Shown here: positions 1-9,104 of the stretch, piece by piece | Layout of the letters: each line of letters starts with the position of its first letter | Position numbering within the stretch: the first letter of the stretch is position 1 | Source: Paramacrobiotus metropolitanus | Lineage: Eukaryota > Tardigrada > Eutardigrada > Parachela > Macrobiotidae | Direction of reading: 5' to 3' | Length of the DNA stretch: 64,000 nucleotides | Assembly (NCBI RefSeq): GCF_019649055.1 | Contig: NW_026570439.1 | Coordinates: 1-64,000 of the forward strand | Program-made: the position numbers and the translations under genes | Notes under the pieces: model-generated | Database searches by the model: none | Seen by the model: the letters and a program-made list of their open reading frames with translations, nothing else | Told to the model about the DNA's origin: nothing

Positions 1-329
1 TTAACTCAACCACGATTACAGAGCAATACCGTATATATGAACAAATAAACAAGTGAAAACTCAGGTCATACATGAACCCTGCTCAGTCAGTAAAAAAAGA
101 AATATGGAGCCCAAAAGGTCACGGACGCTGACGGTCCTGCTTAGTAATCGTAGTCAGTCCAAAGTTGGTCAATCCATTTTGAACTGATCTAAAATATCCA
201 AGCAATACCGTGACGGGGAATGGCGGGCGACAATACACCAAAGTTGGTTCAAGAACGGAAGACGACTGAATTTTGTTGGAAATATTGGGCTTTATACCAT
301 GTTTGAAAACTGCTGACCGGAAATGGCAG

Positions 330-755
330 ATACTATCTTTGTTGTAACTGTTGAGCTGAAATGTTTGCAACTGTGGCTACCATAGCGGTAATGTACGAGG
401 CCGAGATTTTGCCTTTTGCAGGTTCCTATAGCCAACTGCAGTGGAGTTTGGCTGAAATGCCAACGTGTAACGTTCAAGGGAAGTTTGATTGGATGGAGAT
501 TGAAGGTCAACAGAGCGATTATTATCCATCTCTTACCGATGGAGGCAAAACTACGAAGCGTTGACTCCGCGAAAGACATCCATCCGGCTGAAGTCCGTCG
601 AAGGATGGCTGGGACATGGAAGTGGAAGCTACATACTGCTCAAAGTTATTGTTAAATCATCCAGAGATGGTGCTGGAGCTGCCTTTATTGGCCCAAAGTT
701 GTGTAACATTCTACAGGCGTATGAGCGCGAAATAAATGAAGCGTGTGCTGGCTAG
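330..755 (+). pseudogene. possible decayed small gene at left edge
   Basis: I do not recognise this product. Two or three overlapping frames each hold a stretch with protein-like composition; the last runs from about 561 to a stop at 755 and ends in a helix-like segment. No single frame is open throughout, so at least two frame changes would be needed. It precedes a promoter-like motif at 779-794, which would fit the 3' end of a small rightward gene in the element. Positions 1-330 hold nothing I can support. This could be chance. Confidence 0.2.
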
Positions 756-778
756 CTGTTATTGATGGCAATATTGAA

Positions 779-794
779 TAAAGTCTATTTAAGG
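779..794 (+). promoter_or_regulatory. TATA-like promoter motif, copy 1
   Basis: The 16-base string TAAAGTCTATTTAAGG occurs here and again, identically, at 1280-1295. Its core TATTTAAG resembles a TATA box. Each copy lies about 80-85 bases upstream of a candidate start codon (877 and 1370), the same spacing seen for exact TATATAAA boxes elsewhere in the element. Confidence 0.45.
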
Positions 795-876
795 TGGTTG
801 TTGTATATAGTACGAAACCATATCGTTAATCAGAATATCTTTACACTGCAAAACAAAACGAACGCCATATCGAACA

Positions 877-1292
877 ATGGTACATCAGATATAATGTAGC
901 GGTGATTAAACCGTTAGACCAGGGAGAATGCAAGCGAGCTGATTTGAAACGCGTACAAAGTTAATATCATAACGGGCGGAGGCCGTTTTAAGCGATTGCA
1001 ACTTGTGGACGAACAGGCAGGGCGAGTTCCTGGACGTTTGGTGCTGCGAAGCTACGACATCCATGAATTATTAAAAAAGTCCAAAATGGTTAAAAATTTA
1101 AAGATACACAACCGGAATCACCTTGGACATTGGAATAGTACGAACTGGATTCAAGAATGGCATTAGTCAACGCTCATGGTTCGTCCACTTTAGGTACGAC
1201 CAGTATATGCTGTATCATATACTGCACGGTTTCTTGGAAGAAATTAAGATAGCACTAGAGACCGATACGGCTGCGGGTGTAAAGTCTATTTA
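877..1292 (+). pseudogene. frameshifted small gene, possibly PC4-like
   Basis: Protein-like reading continues across this stretch only by changing frame three or more times (near 885, 955-960 and 1180). The central segment, about 960-1100, has alternating hydrophobic residues, a Gly-Gly-Gly turn, a Pro-Gly and then a helix with Leu-Leu-Lys-Lys. That order resembles the transcriptional coactivator PC4/SUB1 fold, which binds single-stranded DNA as a dimer. The PC4 link is my inference from pattern only. A TATA-like motif lies 83 bases upstream of the ATG. It may be related to the PC4-like gene at 9,931-11,292 of the same element. Confidence 0.35.
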
Positions 1293-1295
1293 AGG
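1280..1295 (+). promoter_or_regulatory. TATA-like promoter motif, copy 2
   Basis: Identical 16-base copy of the motif at 779-794. It lies 75 bases upstream of the ATG of the secreted-protein ORF at 1370. Confidence 0.45.
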
Positions 1296-1369
1296 CCTTA
1301 GGAGTTCAAGTTTCAGAGTATAAGGCAACGACCTGCAAGTTTCTAGAACGTCGTTTTTATTAAACAACC

Positions 1370-1657
1370 ATGGAGTTCAAGACGATTGTTTTCCTCCTGT
1401 GTGCTCCATCGGTGTTCGGCGGTTTGGCAAGTGATAATTCAACCTTTAATAGTGACACTGAGATGTTTGTCAGGGACGTTGTGAAGGAAATTCACGGTAA
1501 AACAAATATAAAACAGAGGTCGTCTGAAAGTCAAATAAAAAACAATTGTTTAGATTTGGCACCGGGTATGAACATCATGGTCGATGGCTGGTTATGCAAA
1601 ATTCTCCACGTGGGGTATGAAGTCCACAAGCCTAAGAAGCCAGAAGATTTTTTCTAG
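1370..1657 (+). CDS. small secreted protein, unknown function
   Basis: An ATG-started ORF of 95 residues. Residues 1-20 form a plausible signal peptide: a charged start, the hydrophobic core TIVFLLCAP, and a small-residue cleavage region. The mature part is charged, with one N-glycosylation sequon near the N-terminus and two cysteines (CLDLAPG..., WLCKI). I do not recognise a family. The TATA-like motif 75 bases upstream and the position between element genes suggest a cargo gene of the Polinton. The same frame reopens after two stops (1676-1915), so the gene may once have been longer. A spliced extension cannot be excluded. Confidence 0.5.
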   Translation: MEFKTIVFLLCAPSVFGGLASDNSTFNSDTEMFVRDVVKEIHGKTNIKQRSSESQIKNNCLDLAPGMNIMVDGWLCKILHVGYEVHKPKKPEDFF

Positions 1658-1908
1658 TCTACCAGTTAACCCGAATTGTTCAAGCTGGTGGGAGCCACAG
1701 TTTTGAGAGGTCGCTATCGGCTTCCGCTACCCCGACCTGTGAACGGTGACTCTGACCTAGGCCTGTATGTTGGGAAAGTCATGCAGGTCGCACAGTACTG
1801 CTGTAAAATAGTATCGCGTCGGGCTGGTTATCAGTCATGGTGGGAAATGATCCTTGAACGGTATCGATCCTATAAAGGTGACCCTAACGCTACCATACCG
1901 ATGGCCGG

Positions 1909-1916
1909 TATATAAA
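1909..1916 (+). promoter_or_regulatory. TATA box of the BIR gene
   Basis: An exact TATATAAA, 38 bases upstream of the ATG at 1954. A start site about 30 bases downstream would leave a leader of roughly 10 bases. Four other element genes have the same octamer. Confidence 0.6.
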
Positions 1917-1953
1917 CCGAGAAACATGCAAGCGGTTAGTACGGCAGTGTAAA

Positions 1954-2557
1954 ATGTCTGAAGTCAACGAAGACTACGATAGTGGTGGAGACTCTCTTCT
2001 GGTTGAAGATGGCGAATTGCAAGATTCTCCAGTAAGCTCAACAAGGTCTGTTCCACCGCAAGTACCGGACTCAGCTTCAGTACCAAGCGCTGAAACCGGA
2101 GCGTCACCAGCCACGCCAACTCCGCCACAACCACCGCTACGGCCAGAACCAGCAACTGCGTCGACTTCAGCGCCTGCGGCGGATAGGCCGTATCGTCTAC
2201 CATTGGGCGCTTTGAGTGGATACACTTTGGTTTGGTTGGATCCCCGGGAGCGCCTACCAGAAGAACGGACACAGCGACTCCTGGGCGTGCTGCAGCAGGC
2301 TATCGGCTGCAACATGAATTCAGACGGTTCGTATACCGTCTGCACTCGTTTCAACACCGGAACTGGACACTGCGTACACCGTCAGCGGCGCGTTTTGCGA
2401 GAGCCGGCTTCTTTACACGGGATTGCGTGACCTAGTGAAGTGTATTCATTGTGGACTAGAGTTAGAAAACTGGGAGCCGCATGACGACCCACAAGCTGAG
2501 CATGACTGGCATAGCGGAACGTCCTGCAGACCAGATCGCCCGCCGCAAGAAAACTGA
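1954..2557 (+). pseudogene. BIR-domain (inhibitor of apoptosis-like) gene, frameshifted
   Basis: BIR domains are zinc folds that bind caspases or their partners and block apoptosis in baculoviral and cellular IAPs. The N-terminal about 110 residues are acidic and then rich in Pro, Ala and Ser. The second half of a BIR is clear at 2414-2540: the motif KCIHCGLELENW, then DDP and EH, then a final Cys, giving C-x2-C-x16-H-x7-C. The first half (an Arg-Leu-x-Ser-Phe start and an Ala-Arg-Ala-Gly-Phe end) sits in a different frame at about 2325-2412. Two frame breaks therefore interrupt the gene, one near 2300-2345 and one in the T-run at 2409-2414. No RING domain follows. A TATATAAA box lies 38 bases upstream. 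The breaks may be real decay or sequencing indels. Confidence 0.7.
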
Positions 2558-2706
2558 TGTTAAAACTGACGGTTTTGTTTTTTAAAAAAAAAAAGAATAT
2601 CGTTTTTCGTATGTTTATTAGTTTATGGCAGAGCAGTGGTCTATTAAAGCGGAAGACTTAGTCAAAAAAACAAACAAATTGAACTTTGATAAGATTCATG
2701 TGAACA

Positions 2707-3227
2707 TTAAAACAGTAGCAAGCGAAGTTCGGCTGCCGTACTACGCACAGCCAATTCCGACTTTGCACCAAAATATTAACTTTACCAGAGGTAAAATTAC
2801 ACAAGTTGCTTCCGGTAGATGGACGCTTAGACCAGGAAACAGTTCAGGTTCATAACACGGGCGGTAGCAGTGCAGCTTTTAAACACGTTATCTAGTTTCA
2901 ATGGTCGATACATGTCCCAAGACGCTACTACATTAACTATTTCGAAGTCCGTAACGTACGCATCGGTATAGCCTAAAATGTGCATATCGTTACAATAGAG
3001 TTCGAGAAGCTCTTCAGCATTACGCTCGGTAACAGCTCCGTTTACTGTAATCCGACCATTGCTGTATAGTTGACAGTGACTTTTGTATGGACGCGTTCGG
3101 CGAATAGTAAGTCCTGAAAAATGTTGGGATCGTACGGGATCTGGAGAAGGTCTGCGATATCTTGAAGATCAAAGCCACAATTCAGTTTACCAACTGCGAC
3201 TATATTTTTATTGATGCCGCCATGACA
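2707..3227 (-). pseudogene. TATA-binding-protein-like gene, frameshifted
   Basis: TBP binds the TATA box through two pseudo-repeats of a saddle fold. On the minus strand, the first repeat is visible at about 3065-3215 (NIVAVGKLNCGFDLQDIA, then Tyr-x-Pro and Phe). The repeat 1 end and repeat 2 start are at about 2853-3066, with Phe-x-Ile-Val-Asn-x-Val-x-Ser and a Pro-x-x-Leu. The near-universal TBP motif YEPELFPGL is encoded at 2828-2854. A Ser-Gly-Lys-Val strand and a closing helix follow, with a stop at 2707-2709. These segments lie in different frames, with breaks near 3068, 2855, 2800 and 2775. No ATG in frame was found at the 5' end, where it overlaps the ATPase start. A cellular TBP pseudogene is possible, but it sits inside the element. 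Confidence 0.75.
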
Positions 3228-4117
3228 GCAGTAATTCAAAACAATTTCGTGGAGCTGGAAAGTCAGCCAAAACTCGTAACTCCTTTTGGAATGATGATTT
3301 GCGGTCCTACAATGGTTGGAAAATCGTCTTTTGTCTTCCGCCTAATCGAGCAACGAAAAGAAATGATGACTTCGACTCCGAGAAGAGTGGTATATGCATA
3401 CAATCAGTGGCAGAATGGATACGATGCTTTGAAAGTTCAGTGTCCAGAAACAGAGTTTGTGAAAGGACTGAGTGACCTTTTTCGGACGAGGATTTTTTCG
3501 ATAAAGAGGTGACAAATTTACTGATTGTGGATGATTTGGCACACGAGATGGCAAAAAATGAGCAGGCCAGTAATCTGTTCACGCAAGGAATTCACCATAA
3601 AAACCTGAGCGTTATTTATATTACCCAAAACCTGTACAAACAAGGAAAAGCGATGCGTGATATAACACTAAATTGTCAGTATATGGTGCTGTTTAAGAAT
3701 GCTCGGGACCTCGGCCAGATCGATATCTTACAACGTCAAACAAAACTAAAGTGCCTTGCGCAAGCGTACGCGGCTTGCACGTCAGAAAACTATCAACCGC
3801 TCTTAATTGACCTTACCCCAGCTTGTCCATCTTATTTAAGGCTGCGATCGCATTTGTTTCCTAAAGAGACAATGAGAATTTATACTGATCATCTGCCATC
3901 ACTGAGCCTAAAAATGGCAAGTAAAGCGAAGGAGATTGCCCCGTTTTTGCTTACCCTTAACCGGGCAAAGCCTAAGCAACGAAGAGCACTGTTGAAGCAG
4001 TGTTGCGATAAACACCATATAAGGGGTATTCAAGAGCTTGCCTTGAACCTTATTAAAGGACGAGTCCCCTTAAAGCCTCATCAGCTGACAGCGTGTAAAA
4101 GTGCAAGACTCCCATAA
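3222..4117 (+). pseudogene. FtsK/HerA-type genome-packaging ATPase, one frameshift
   Basis: This is the Polinton ATPase that pumps DNA into capsids, related to poxvirus A32-type enzymes. I chose the ATG at 3222 because it lies in GCCGCCATGA, an excellent Kozak context, and begins about 23 codons before the Walker A motif GPTMVGKSSF (about 3303-3332). Walker B, LLIVDD, is at about 3518-3535, followed by an ITQNLY sensor-type strand. The two halves lie in different frames: the first ends at a stop at 3510-3512, the second is open from about 3482 to 4117. The frame change is near 3430-3490, beside the T-run at 3493-3498. The tail is basic. The 5' end overlaps the leftward TBP-like gene. Confidence 0.85.
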
Positions 4118-4264
4118 AGCTTCTAGCATCTCCAAGTGTATCACTTCAAAGAAAAAACGTATACTATTACAACGAGGAGGATTCTTACCCGCTCTATTAC
4201 CATTACTAGCATCAGCCGTTATAAGCGCAGTGACAGCAAACCACCAATAAGCATATAAAAAAAA

Positions 4265-4819
4265 CATGGAAACCTATATGCTAATACCAAAACGGCAAGC
4301 GGAGAAACGGCGCACGGAGGTTGAGCTAGCACTAAACCAAGTACCCCAGAAGCTTCCAAAATCCTTTCTCTAGAACAGCTGACAACGGAAACTTTGGCTA
4401 ACAAAAGCCTATCGGAATATCAGAAAGCACAATTACTTTCATCTAGTCTGCAGCGGTTTTGGCGCTGCGTGTACGCTTTAGATGATACGAGCGGTAGCCA
4501 AACCAATCCAAATATTTCCCAGGAAGGATCCCAGCCTTTGAAAAAATTCGTAAACCAAAACCTATATTTAAGCAGATGGTAAAAGAACTTCAGCTCGACG
4601 AAAACAGTCACTTTTAAAAAAGCATGCCGCCAGTATATTTGGCAAAGCAGGTACCGGTACACCGGTGCGCCAACAACCGTTAAGCGGTGAAAACAGCCAG
4701 TACGCAACGCCTGCAAGTTCCCTTTCAAGGTCACAAGGAAAACGGAAAGTGTATGAGGACATGATCACGCCAAGCAAAATCGGCCATCCAAAATCAAAAA
4801 ACGACTTCAAACAACGTTA
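4265..4819 (+). pseudogene. hypothetical Polinton protein between ATPase and integrase, frameshifted
   Basis: The reading starts at the ATG at 4265 (METYMLIPKRQAEKRRTE), stops near 4371, continues in another frame through a helical stretch (about 4375-4450), and ends in a third frame with a Gly/Ser/Thr-rich linker and a basic tail closing at 4819. Polintons often carry a poorly conserved small gene here, beginning with a short hydrophobic and charged stretch, but I cannot name it. At least two frame breaks are needed. The 4,118-4,264 and 4,820-5,138 gaps hold no clear gene; the latter may include the start of the integrase. Confidence 0.45.
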
Positions 4820-5138
4820 AACAAAATACATAATTTAAGAAATCGAGATCGGGTAGACTATTACGCCGTTGAAAATAAATATGATGATCCACAGCTGGGC
4901 TTTGGAAAGAAAACTTCAGCAACACAAGCGCTTAAAGTGGTTAGTTATTTAAGAATAGCAGGCATGGCGGGGTGCATACCAGTCAGCCTGAACTTTGGAG
5001 AGGGTATGAAGCTGACCTTTATTTCATCATGCTGTGCTGGGGATAAAGATTCGGAAGACTCAAACGTCAGTAAAGACAATAGCTTTGGTCAAAACAAAAA
5101 CAAAGTTGACGTCAGTGTCCAAGTTGACCTAACTAAAG

Positions 5139-5551
5139 ATGGGAGAAGCGGAGTACGTGAGTGCGGCGCAAGTGGCAAGCCTGGGGGGAGTGGAACGATT
5201 CCGGAAGCATCAAACCGTGTCAAGCGAACTTAATCAGCATGACAAAGCCCTAAAGCTTCTGCAAGGAATTGACGCCTACAATTTACATAAGCCGTCTCGG
5301 CGGAAATTCCGCAGAAATCCGGTAGTTTCAATACAGTTCGGTGAACAATACATGGCTGACCTGATGGATGTGTCCCGTTACGCAAAGCAGAATAAACATA
5401 AAAATTTCTGCTGGTTGTTGTGGACAGTTTTTCCAAAAAGTAGCATGCGAAATGCTGACAAAAAAAAGCAGTGAATACGTTCTTCCTGCCCTGGAGAAAG
5501 CCTTTTCTCGTTTGTATGGACCACCTATGTATTTACAAGTGGATAGAGGTA

Positions 5552-5585
<34 letters not shown>

Positions 5586-6172
5586 GATGGAACCGTCGTA
5601 AGCGTCGCAAACTAACTGTATTATTCGTTCACAGGGCGTGAATTTTACAACAAACCAGTTCAAGACTACATGAAACAGAACGGCGTCGTTATGTTTTCTG
5701 AAGAGAACTGTGAAATTAAAGCTAACATGGCAGAACGATTCATCCGAACGTTACGAGAGCGTCTCATGCGACTGATGACCGCTCGTGATGGGAGTGTAAA
5801 ATATTATGACAAGTTACAGGACATTATTCACAGCTACAACAGCACACCTCACACGGCGCATGGATTGGCGCCGAATGACGTCAATCGAGAAAATTCGCTT
5901 TTAGTGTTTCAGCGATTACAGTCCAACAGTAATAACAAAAGCAAAGCTAAGGTACCGCTATTTAAGGACGGAGACACAGTGCGTCTTCGTTTGCAAAAGC
6001 AGCTTTTTAAGAAAGGCGCTGATGTGAAGTACACAAAAAGCTATATCGAGTGAATAAGGTAATCAAGCATCGCGTACCTGTGTATGAAGTGGAACCTGCC
6101 GACGGTGGACCCAGTGTAATTGGAAAGTTTTATGAGCAAGAGCTATCAAAAGTAGCTGACGGAAATGGCTAG
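5139..6172 (+). pseudogene. retroviral-type (rve) integrase, one intron and frameshifts
   Basis: Polinton integrases insert the linear element into chromosomes using a DDE active site. The N-terminal part has a Gly-Gly-Val-Glu-Arg-Phe motif and DAYNLHKPSRRKF, typical ahead of the catalytic core. The first Asp lies in QYMADLMDV (about 5350). The second is in LQVDRG just before 5548, where an 86-bp intron starts. The Glu lies in MAERFIRTLRERL (about 5729-5767). A C-terminal chromodomain-like segment with FYEQEL ends at 6172. Frame breaks occur near 5410-5420 and 5435-5445, and near 6050. The start is uncertain. The stop overlaps the penton ATG by 8 bases. Confidence 0.85.
5549..5634 (+). other. 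spliceosomal intron with a (CA)n tract in the integrase gene
   Basis: The exon ends GATAGAG, the intron starts GTACTA and ends TTCACAG, and the next exon begins GGCGTG. Joining restores the integrase frame right after the second catalytic Asp. The intron contains about 13 CA repeats at 5553-5581. Confidence 0.75.
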
Positions 6173-7193
6173 TGTTGTTGGAAACAGTACACCGTTTTAC
6201 GTAACATTACCAAGCGATGCGTCAATGGACATGTATCCCAAGAACAGTGCGCAAATGTGGAAGACTAAACTAAAAATTCCAATTTCCTTATCGGGCCGGT
6301 GGGAAGTGGGTTTGGTGGAATTGCAATATACAAACTCAATCTACAACATACCAAAAGAGCAAGAACTAACTGTTAACGAGTACGATGTCATCAGTGACAC
6401 TTCCTTGTCATCGGTTCAGAATACGATCATCATTCCACCGGGTCTATATACATTGAAGGCGCTAATTGACGTAATTGAGCGACAGTCGCCAAACTCGGTA
6501 GACTTAAAAGGTCGCAATGTTACTCCCTCACGCCTTCGCACAAATAACAGTACCACAAAGGTGTTCAATATACGTTATAATCCTGTAACGCTCAAGACGG
6601 AAGTAACGTTTAATAGCTTGCGTGGCAAGCTGCGTTTTTCCGAAAACGATGACCGATTGAAAGGGTTACTTGGTTTTGTGCAGACTCAACACGATATAGA
6701 CCCTTTAGACTTTAAAGATCTTGACGGTGTTCCTTCAAAATTTCGTTACTATATTGAAGAAATGATAGAAGAAGATGGGACGCCAGCTGAACCGTTCGGA
6801 AGAATTCCTAGTACTTTTATTACTCCTCGACCTTATCTATGGTACCTACTTAAAAGAAAACAACCGCTGAATGCTGATACGTTGGACGTACCAATGGTGG
6901 TAGCGTCCAATAAATCTGCCAACATGCAACATAACAACACAACAATGTATGTTTATTCGGACATTGTGGAGTTTTCAGCGTTAGGCGATCAAACCGCACA
7001 AGTTTTACGTTCTATGCCTATTAAAGGAGAACCGTTTGATCTCATAACGGAACGATTCGACCAACCACATTATGTACCACTAGTACGTAATTTCATCGAA
7101 ACCATCGAAATCAACTTGAGCTCCGAAGACGAAGATTTTAAATTTCAGGCGGGAAAATCATTAGTGAAACTGCATTTTAGGCCTGTTCGTTGA
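6165..7193 (+). CDS. penton / minor capsid protein (single jelly-roll)
   Basis: An intact 342-residue ORF. The N-terminus (residues 10-60) has the Polinton penton pattern: FYVTLPSDAS, then a Trp-Lys-Thr-Lys-Leu strand, then ISLSGRWEVGLVELQY. In these elements the protein is expected to form the five-fold vertices of an icosahedral capsid. The gene starts in an 8-base overlap with the integrase stop and ends 24 bases before the next ORF, so the structural genes form a tight rightward block. No TATA box lies within 150 bases upstream. The ORF has no frame break, unlike the neighbouring integrase. The family call rests on motif and gene order; no structure was computed. Confidence 0.85.
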   Translation: MASVVGNSTPFYVTLPSDASMDMYPKNSAQMWKTKLKIPISLSGRWEVGLVELQYTNSIYNIPKEQELTVNEYDVISDTSLSSVQNTIIIPPGLYTLKALIDVIERQSPNSVDLKGRNVTPSRLRTNNSTTKVFNIRYNPVTLKTEVTFNSLRGKLRFSENDDRLKGLLGFVQTQHDIDPLDFKDLDGVPSKFRYYIEEMIEEDGTPAEPFGRIPSTFITPRPYLWYLLKRKQPLNADTLDVPMVVASNKSANMQHNNTTMYVYSDIVEFSALGDQTAQVLRSMPIKGEPFDLITERFDQPHYVPLVRNFIETIEINLSSEDEDFKFQAGKSLVKLHFRPVR

Positions 7194-7217
7194 AACGTTA
7201 TAGCTCTAGCTGTTATC

Positions 7218-7745
7218 ATGGCTGCGCCCCATAACCTTGTGCTCTTTGAACCTGATTCAAGTCTATTTGAGGAGCTGTTTGAACAGAATCAGATTGGTTA
7301 TGGTCCATTAGGCAGATATCGGAGTTCAGGTCTACAAAGCGGTTCAGGCTTAGCAGACTTTTTCCGAACAGTGTTTTCGCGCGTCTCCAAATTCACCGCA
7401 CCGCTCGTTCGAAGCGCTCTACCCCATGCTAGAGCAGCATTAGAGTCAGCAAAACCTCACTTGAAGCAAGCCGCTCAAAGTGTAGCCACCAGTGCTGCGG
7501 AAAAGGTGACTGAAAAGCTAGGGAAAATATTGGAGCCAGCTCAGCCTTCAGACGCAGCAGTAACCTCTACTGAAGCCCCTCAACTCGTGACTGTTAAACA
7601 GCAAACTGGTAGCGGAAGTAAACGCAAACGCCCTACTAAACATTCAAAAAGAGAAAAAACACGAAACGACGAAAGCACCGTACTAGTAACGGTTCTTTTG
7701 ATAAGTATCCCGATATTTTCTAGAAAAAACTACAAAAATGCCTGA
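7218..7745 (+). CDS. pVI/pX-like minor virion protein
   Basis: A 175-residue ORF. It has an acidic hydrophobic start, a Gly/Ser stretch followed by LADFFRTVFSRV, an amphipathic Ala-rich helix (residues 60-110), and a strongly basic tail (GSGSKRKRPTKHSKREK). This layout resembles the small Polinton protein next to the capsid gene and adenoviral cement or core peptides: an amphipathic helix for membranes and a basic part for DNA or capsid contact. The last 23 residues are hydrophobic and end in an 8-base overlap with the capsid ORF, so the true C-terminus could differ if a small indel is present. Function is inferred from position and composition. Confidence 0.7.
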   Translation: MAAPHNLVLFEPDSSLFEELFEQNQIGYGPLGRYRSSGLQSGSGLADFFRTVFSRVSKFTAPLVRSALPHARAALESAKPHLKQAAQSVATSAAEKVTEKLGKILEPAQPSDAAVTSTEAPQLVTVKQQTGSGSKRKRPTKHSKREKTRNDESTVLVTVLLISIPIFSRKNYKNA

Positions 7746-9084
7746 ATATCTCCTACCACACTCAGAGCCGGCCATGTCTAGTGACATGAACCTGTTCTCC
7801 GTACCGGCATCGTTAACGGAACGTTTCAGCTATGAGACACAAGAGTATGGACCAGAGTCGGCGCCTCCGGAAGACTCACCATTAAGCGGTAACCTGTCTT
7901 TCTTTATCCCGCCGTCATCCAACGGTCTGCTCTCGCTCACGGATACGTGTTTTGAGTGTGAATTAAGTATAAAGAAAAAGAACGCCACAAATGCATGGGT
8001 GAACCTAGAGAACAATGATAACGTAGCGCCTGTTAATTATATTGTGCATAGTTTGTTCAAACAAATTCATTTTACTGTGGCGAACAAGGTGATCTCTGAC
8101 TGTTCACCTTATTATCCCTATCGCGCTATAATGGAGGTTCTAACAAGTTATACTGAAGATGCCATGAAAAGCCAGCTAACGAGCGGCGGATTTTATTTCG
8201 ACACACCAGGCAAGATGGAACATGCCACAGAGAACACTGGTGAAGCAAAGCGCAAGGAGCTATTTGCTTTAAGTGCTAGCGTTCAGTTATCGGGAAAGAT
8301 TTTCACGGACTTATGCGTACAATCAAAACCTTTGCTCACAGGCGTGCCCGTGCACGTTAGCCTATACTTTAACAATTCAGAATTTTATTTACGATCATGG
8401 AATACTGGTGCGGCGGCTGCAGCAGAATACAAGGCATTTATGAAACATCCACGCATAACCGTACGACGCTATATCCCATCACCGGATTTCATGAACGCTA
8501 TTACACAAAAGTTACAAACAACAACAGCCAAATACCACATTGAACGCGCAGAATTAAAGGCGCGTGCTATTCCTACTGGCACCCAAACCATAGCCTTTTC
8601 TGACCTCAAGTACGGCCAACTACCTAAGGTGGTATTTATTGCTTTTGTGCAATCGGACCGCTTCCATGGCACAACAAGCCTCAATCCGTTTGTATTTGAT
8701 CATTGTCGCGTTCGTCAAATCTGTATTAATGTGGATGGGAAGCAATACCCAACGATACCCTACATGTGTGACTTTCCAAACAACCGCTATTTAAAGTGTT
8801 ATGACGGCTTCTTGGATGTTTTGAATCAAAAAAACCATCCAGCTGGAGCCCATATTCTGGATCGTCATACATACGCAAAAGGATACACAGTGTTCGCTTT
8901 TGACCTGACGCCAACGGCTACAGGCTTAGGGCCCATGACGCTAATTCGATCAGGGACAGTGGGCCTGGAAGTAACTTTTGACACACCACTAACTAATGCC
9001 TATCAAATGCTGGCTTGGATAACGTGCGACCATTTAATAGAATTCACCAATTTACGCCAGGTTATTTGCGACTTTGCGTCGTAA
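7738..9084 (+). CDS. major capsid protein (double jelly-roll)
   Basis: An intact 448-residue ORF; a second ATG at 7774 would give 436 residues and begins MSSDMNLFSVPAS, the usual type of start for this family, so either start is possible. The N-terminal Asp-x-x-Leu-Phe-Ser-Val-Pro motif, the Gly-Asn-Leu-Ser-Phe-x-Ile-Pro strand and a Tyr-x-Pro-Tyr-Arg motif near residue 130 fit Polinton and adintovirus hexon-like proteins. Trimers would tile an icosahedral shell. The gene overlaps the upstream ORF by 8 bases and ends 20 bases before the protease. Coding quality is high throughout, with no stops or breaks. Confidence 0.9.
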   Translation: MPEYLLPHSEPAMSSDMNLFSVPASLTERFSYETQEYGPESAPPEDSPLSGNLSFFIPPSSNGLLSLTDTCFECELSIKKKNATNAWVNLENNDNVAPVNYIVHSLFKQIHFTVANKVISDCSPYYPYRAIMEVLTSYTEDAMKSQLTSGGFYFDTPGKMEHATENTGEAKRKELFALSASVQLSGKIFTDLCVQSKPLLTGVPVHVSLYFNNSEFYLRSWNTGAAAAAEYKAFMKHPRITVRRYIPSPDFMNAITQKLQTTTAKYHIERAELKARAIPTGTQTIAFSDLKYGQLPKVVFIAFVQSDRFHGTTSLNPFVFDHCRVRQICINVDGKQYPTIPYMCDFPNNRYLKCYDGFLDVLNQKNHPAGAHILDRHTYAKGYTVFAFDLTPTATGLGPMTLIRSGTVGLEVTFDTPLTNAYQMLAWITCDHLIEFTNLRQVICDFAS

Positions 9085-9104
9085 TTAAACAACAAATCGT
9101 CACA

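Noticed and set aside
1676-1915. 79-residue plus-strand ORF
   Set aside because: In frame with the upstream secreted-protein ORF but after two stops and without its own ATG or promoter; kept only as a note there.
2625-2855. Plus-strand ORF of 76 residues
   Set aside because: It lies over the 3' half of the TBP-like gene, whose minus-strand motifs are far more specific.
5549-5634. Second integrase gene after the CA repeat
   Set aside because: The GT-AG ends and restored frame show one gene with an intron.
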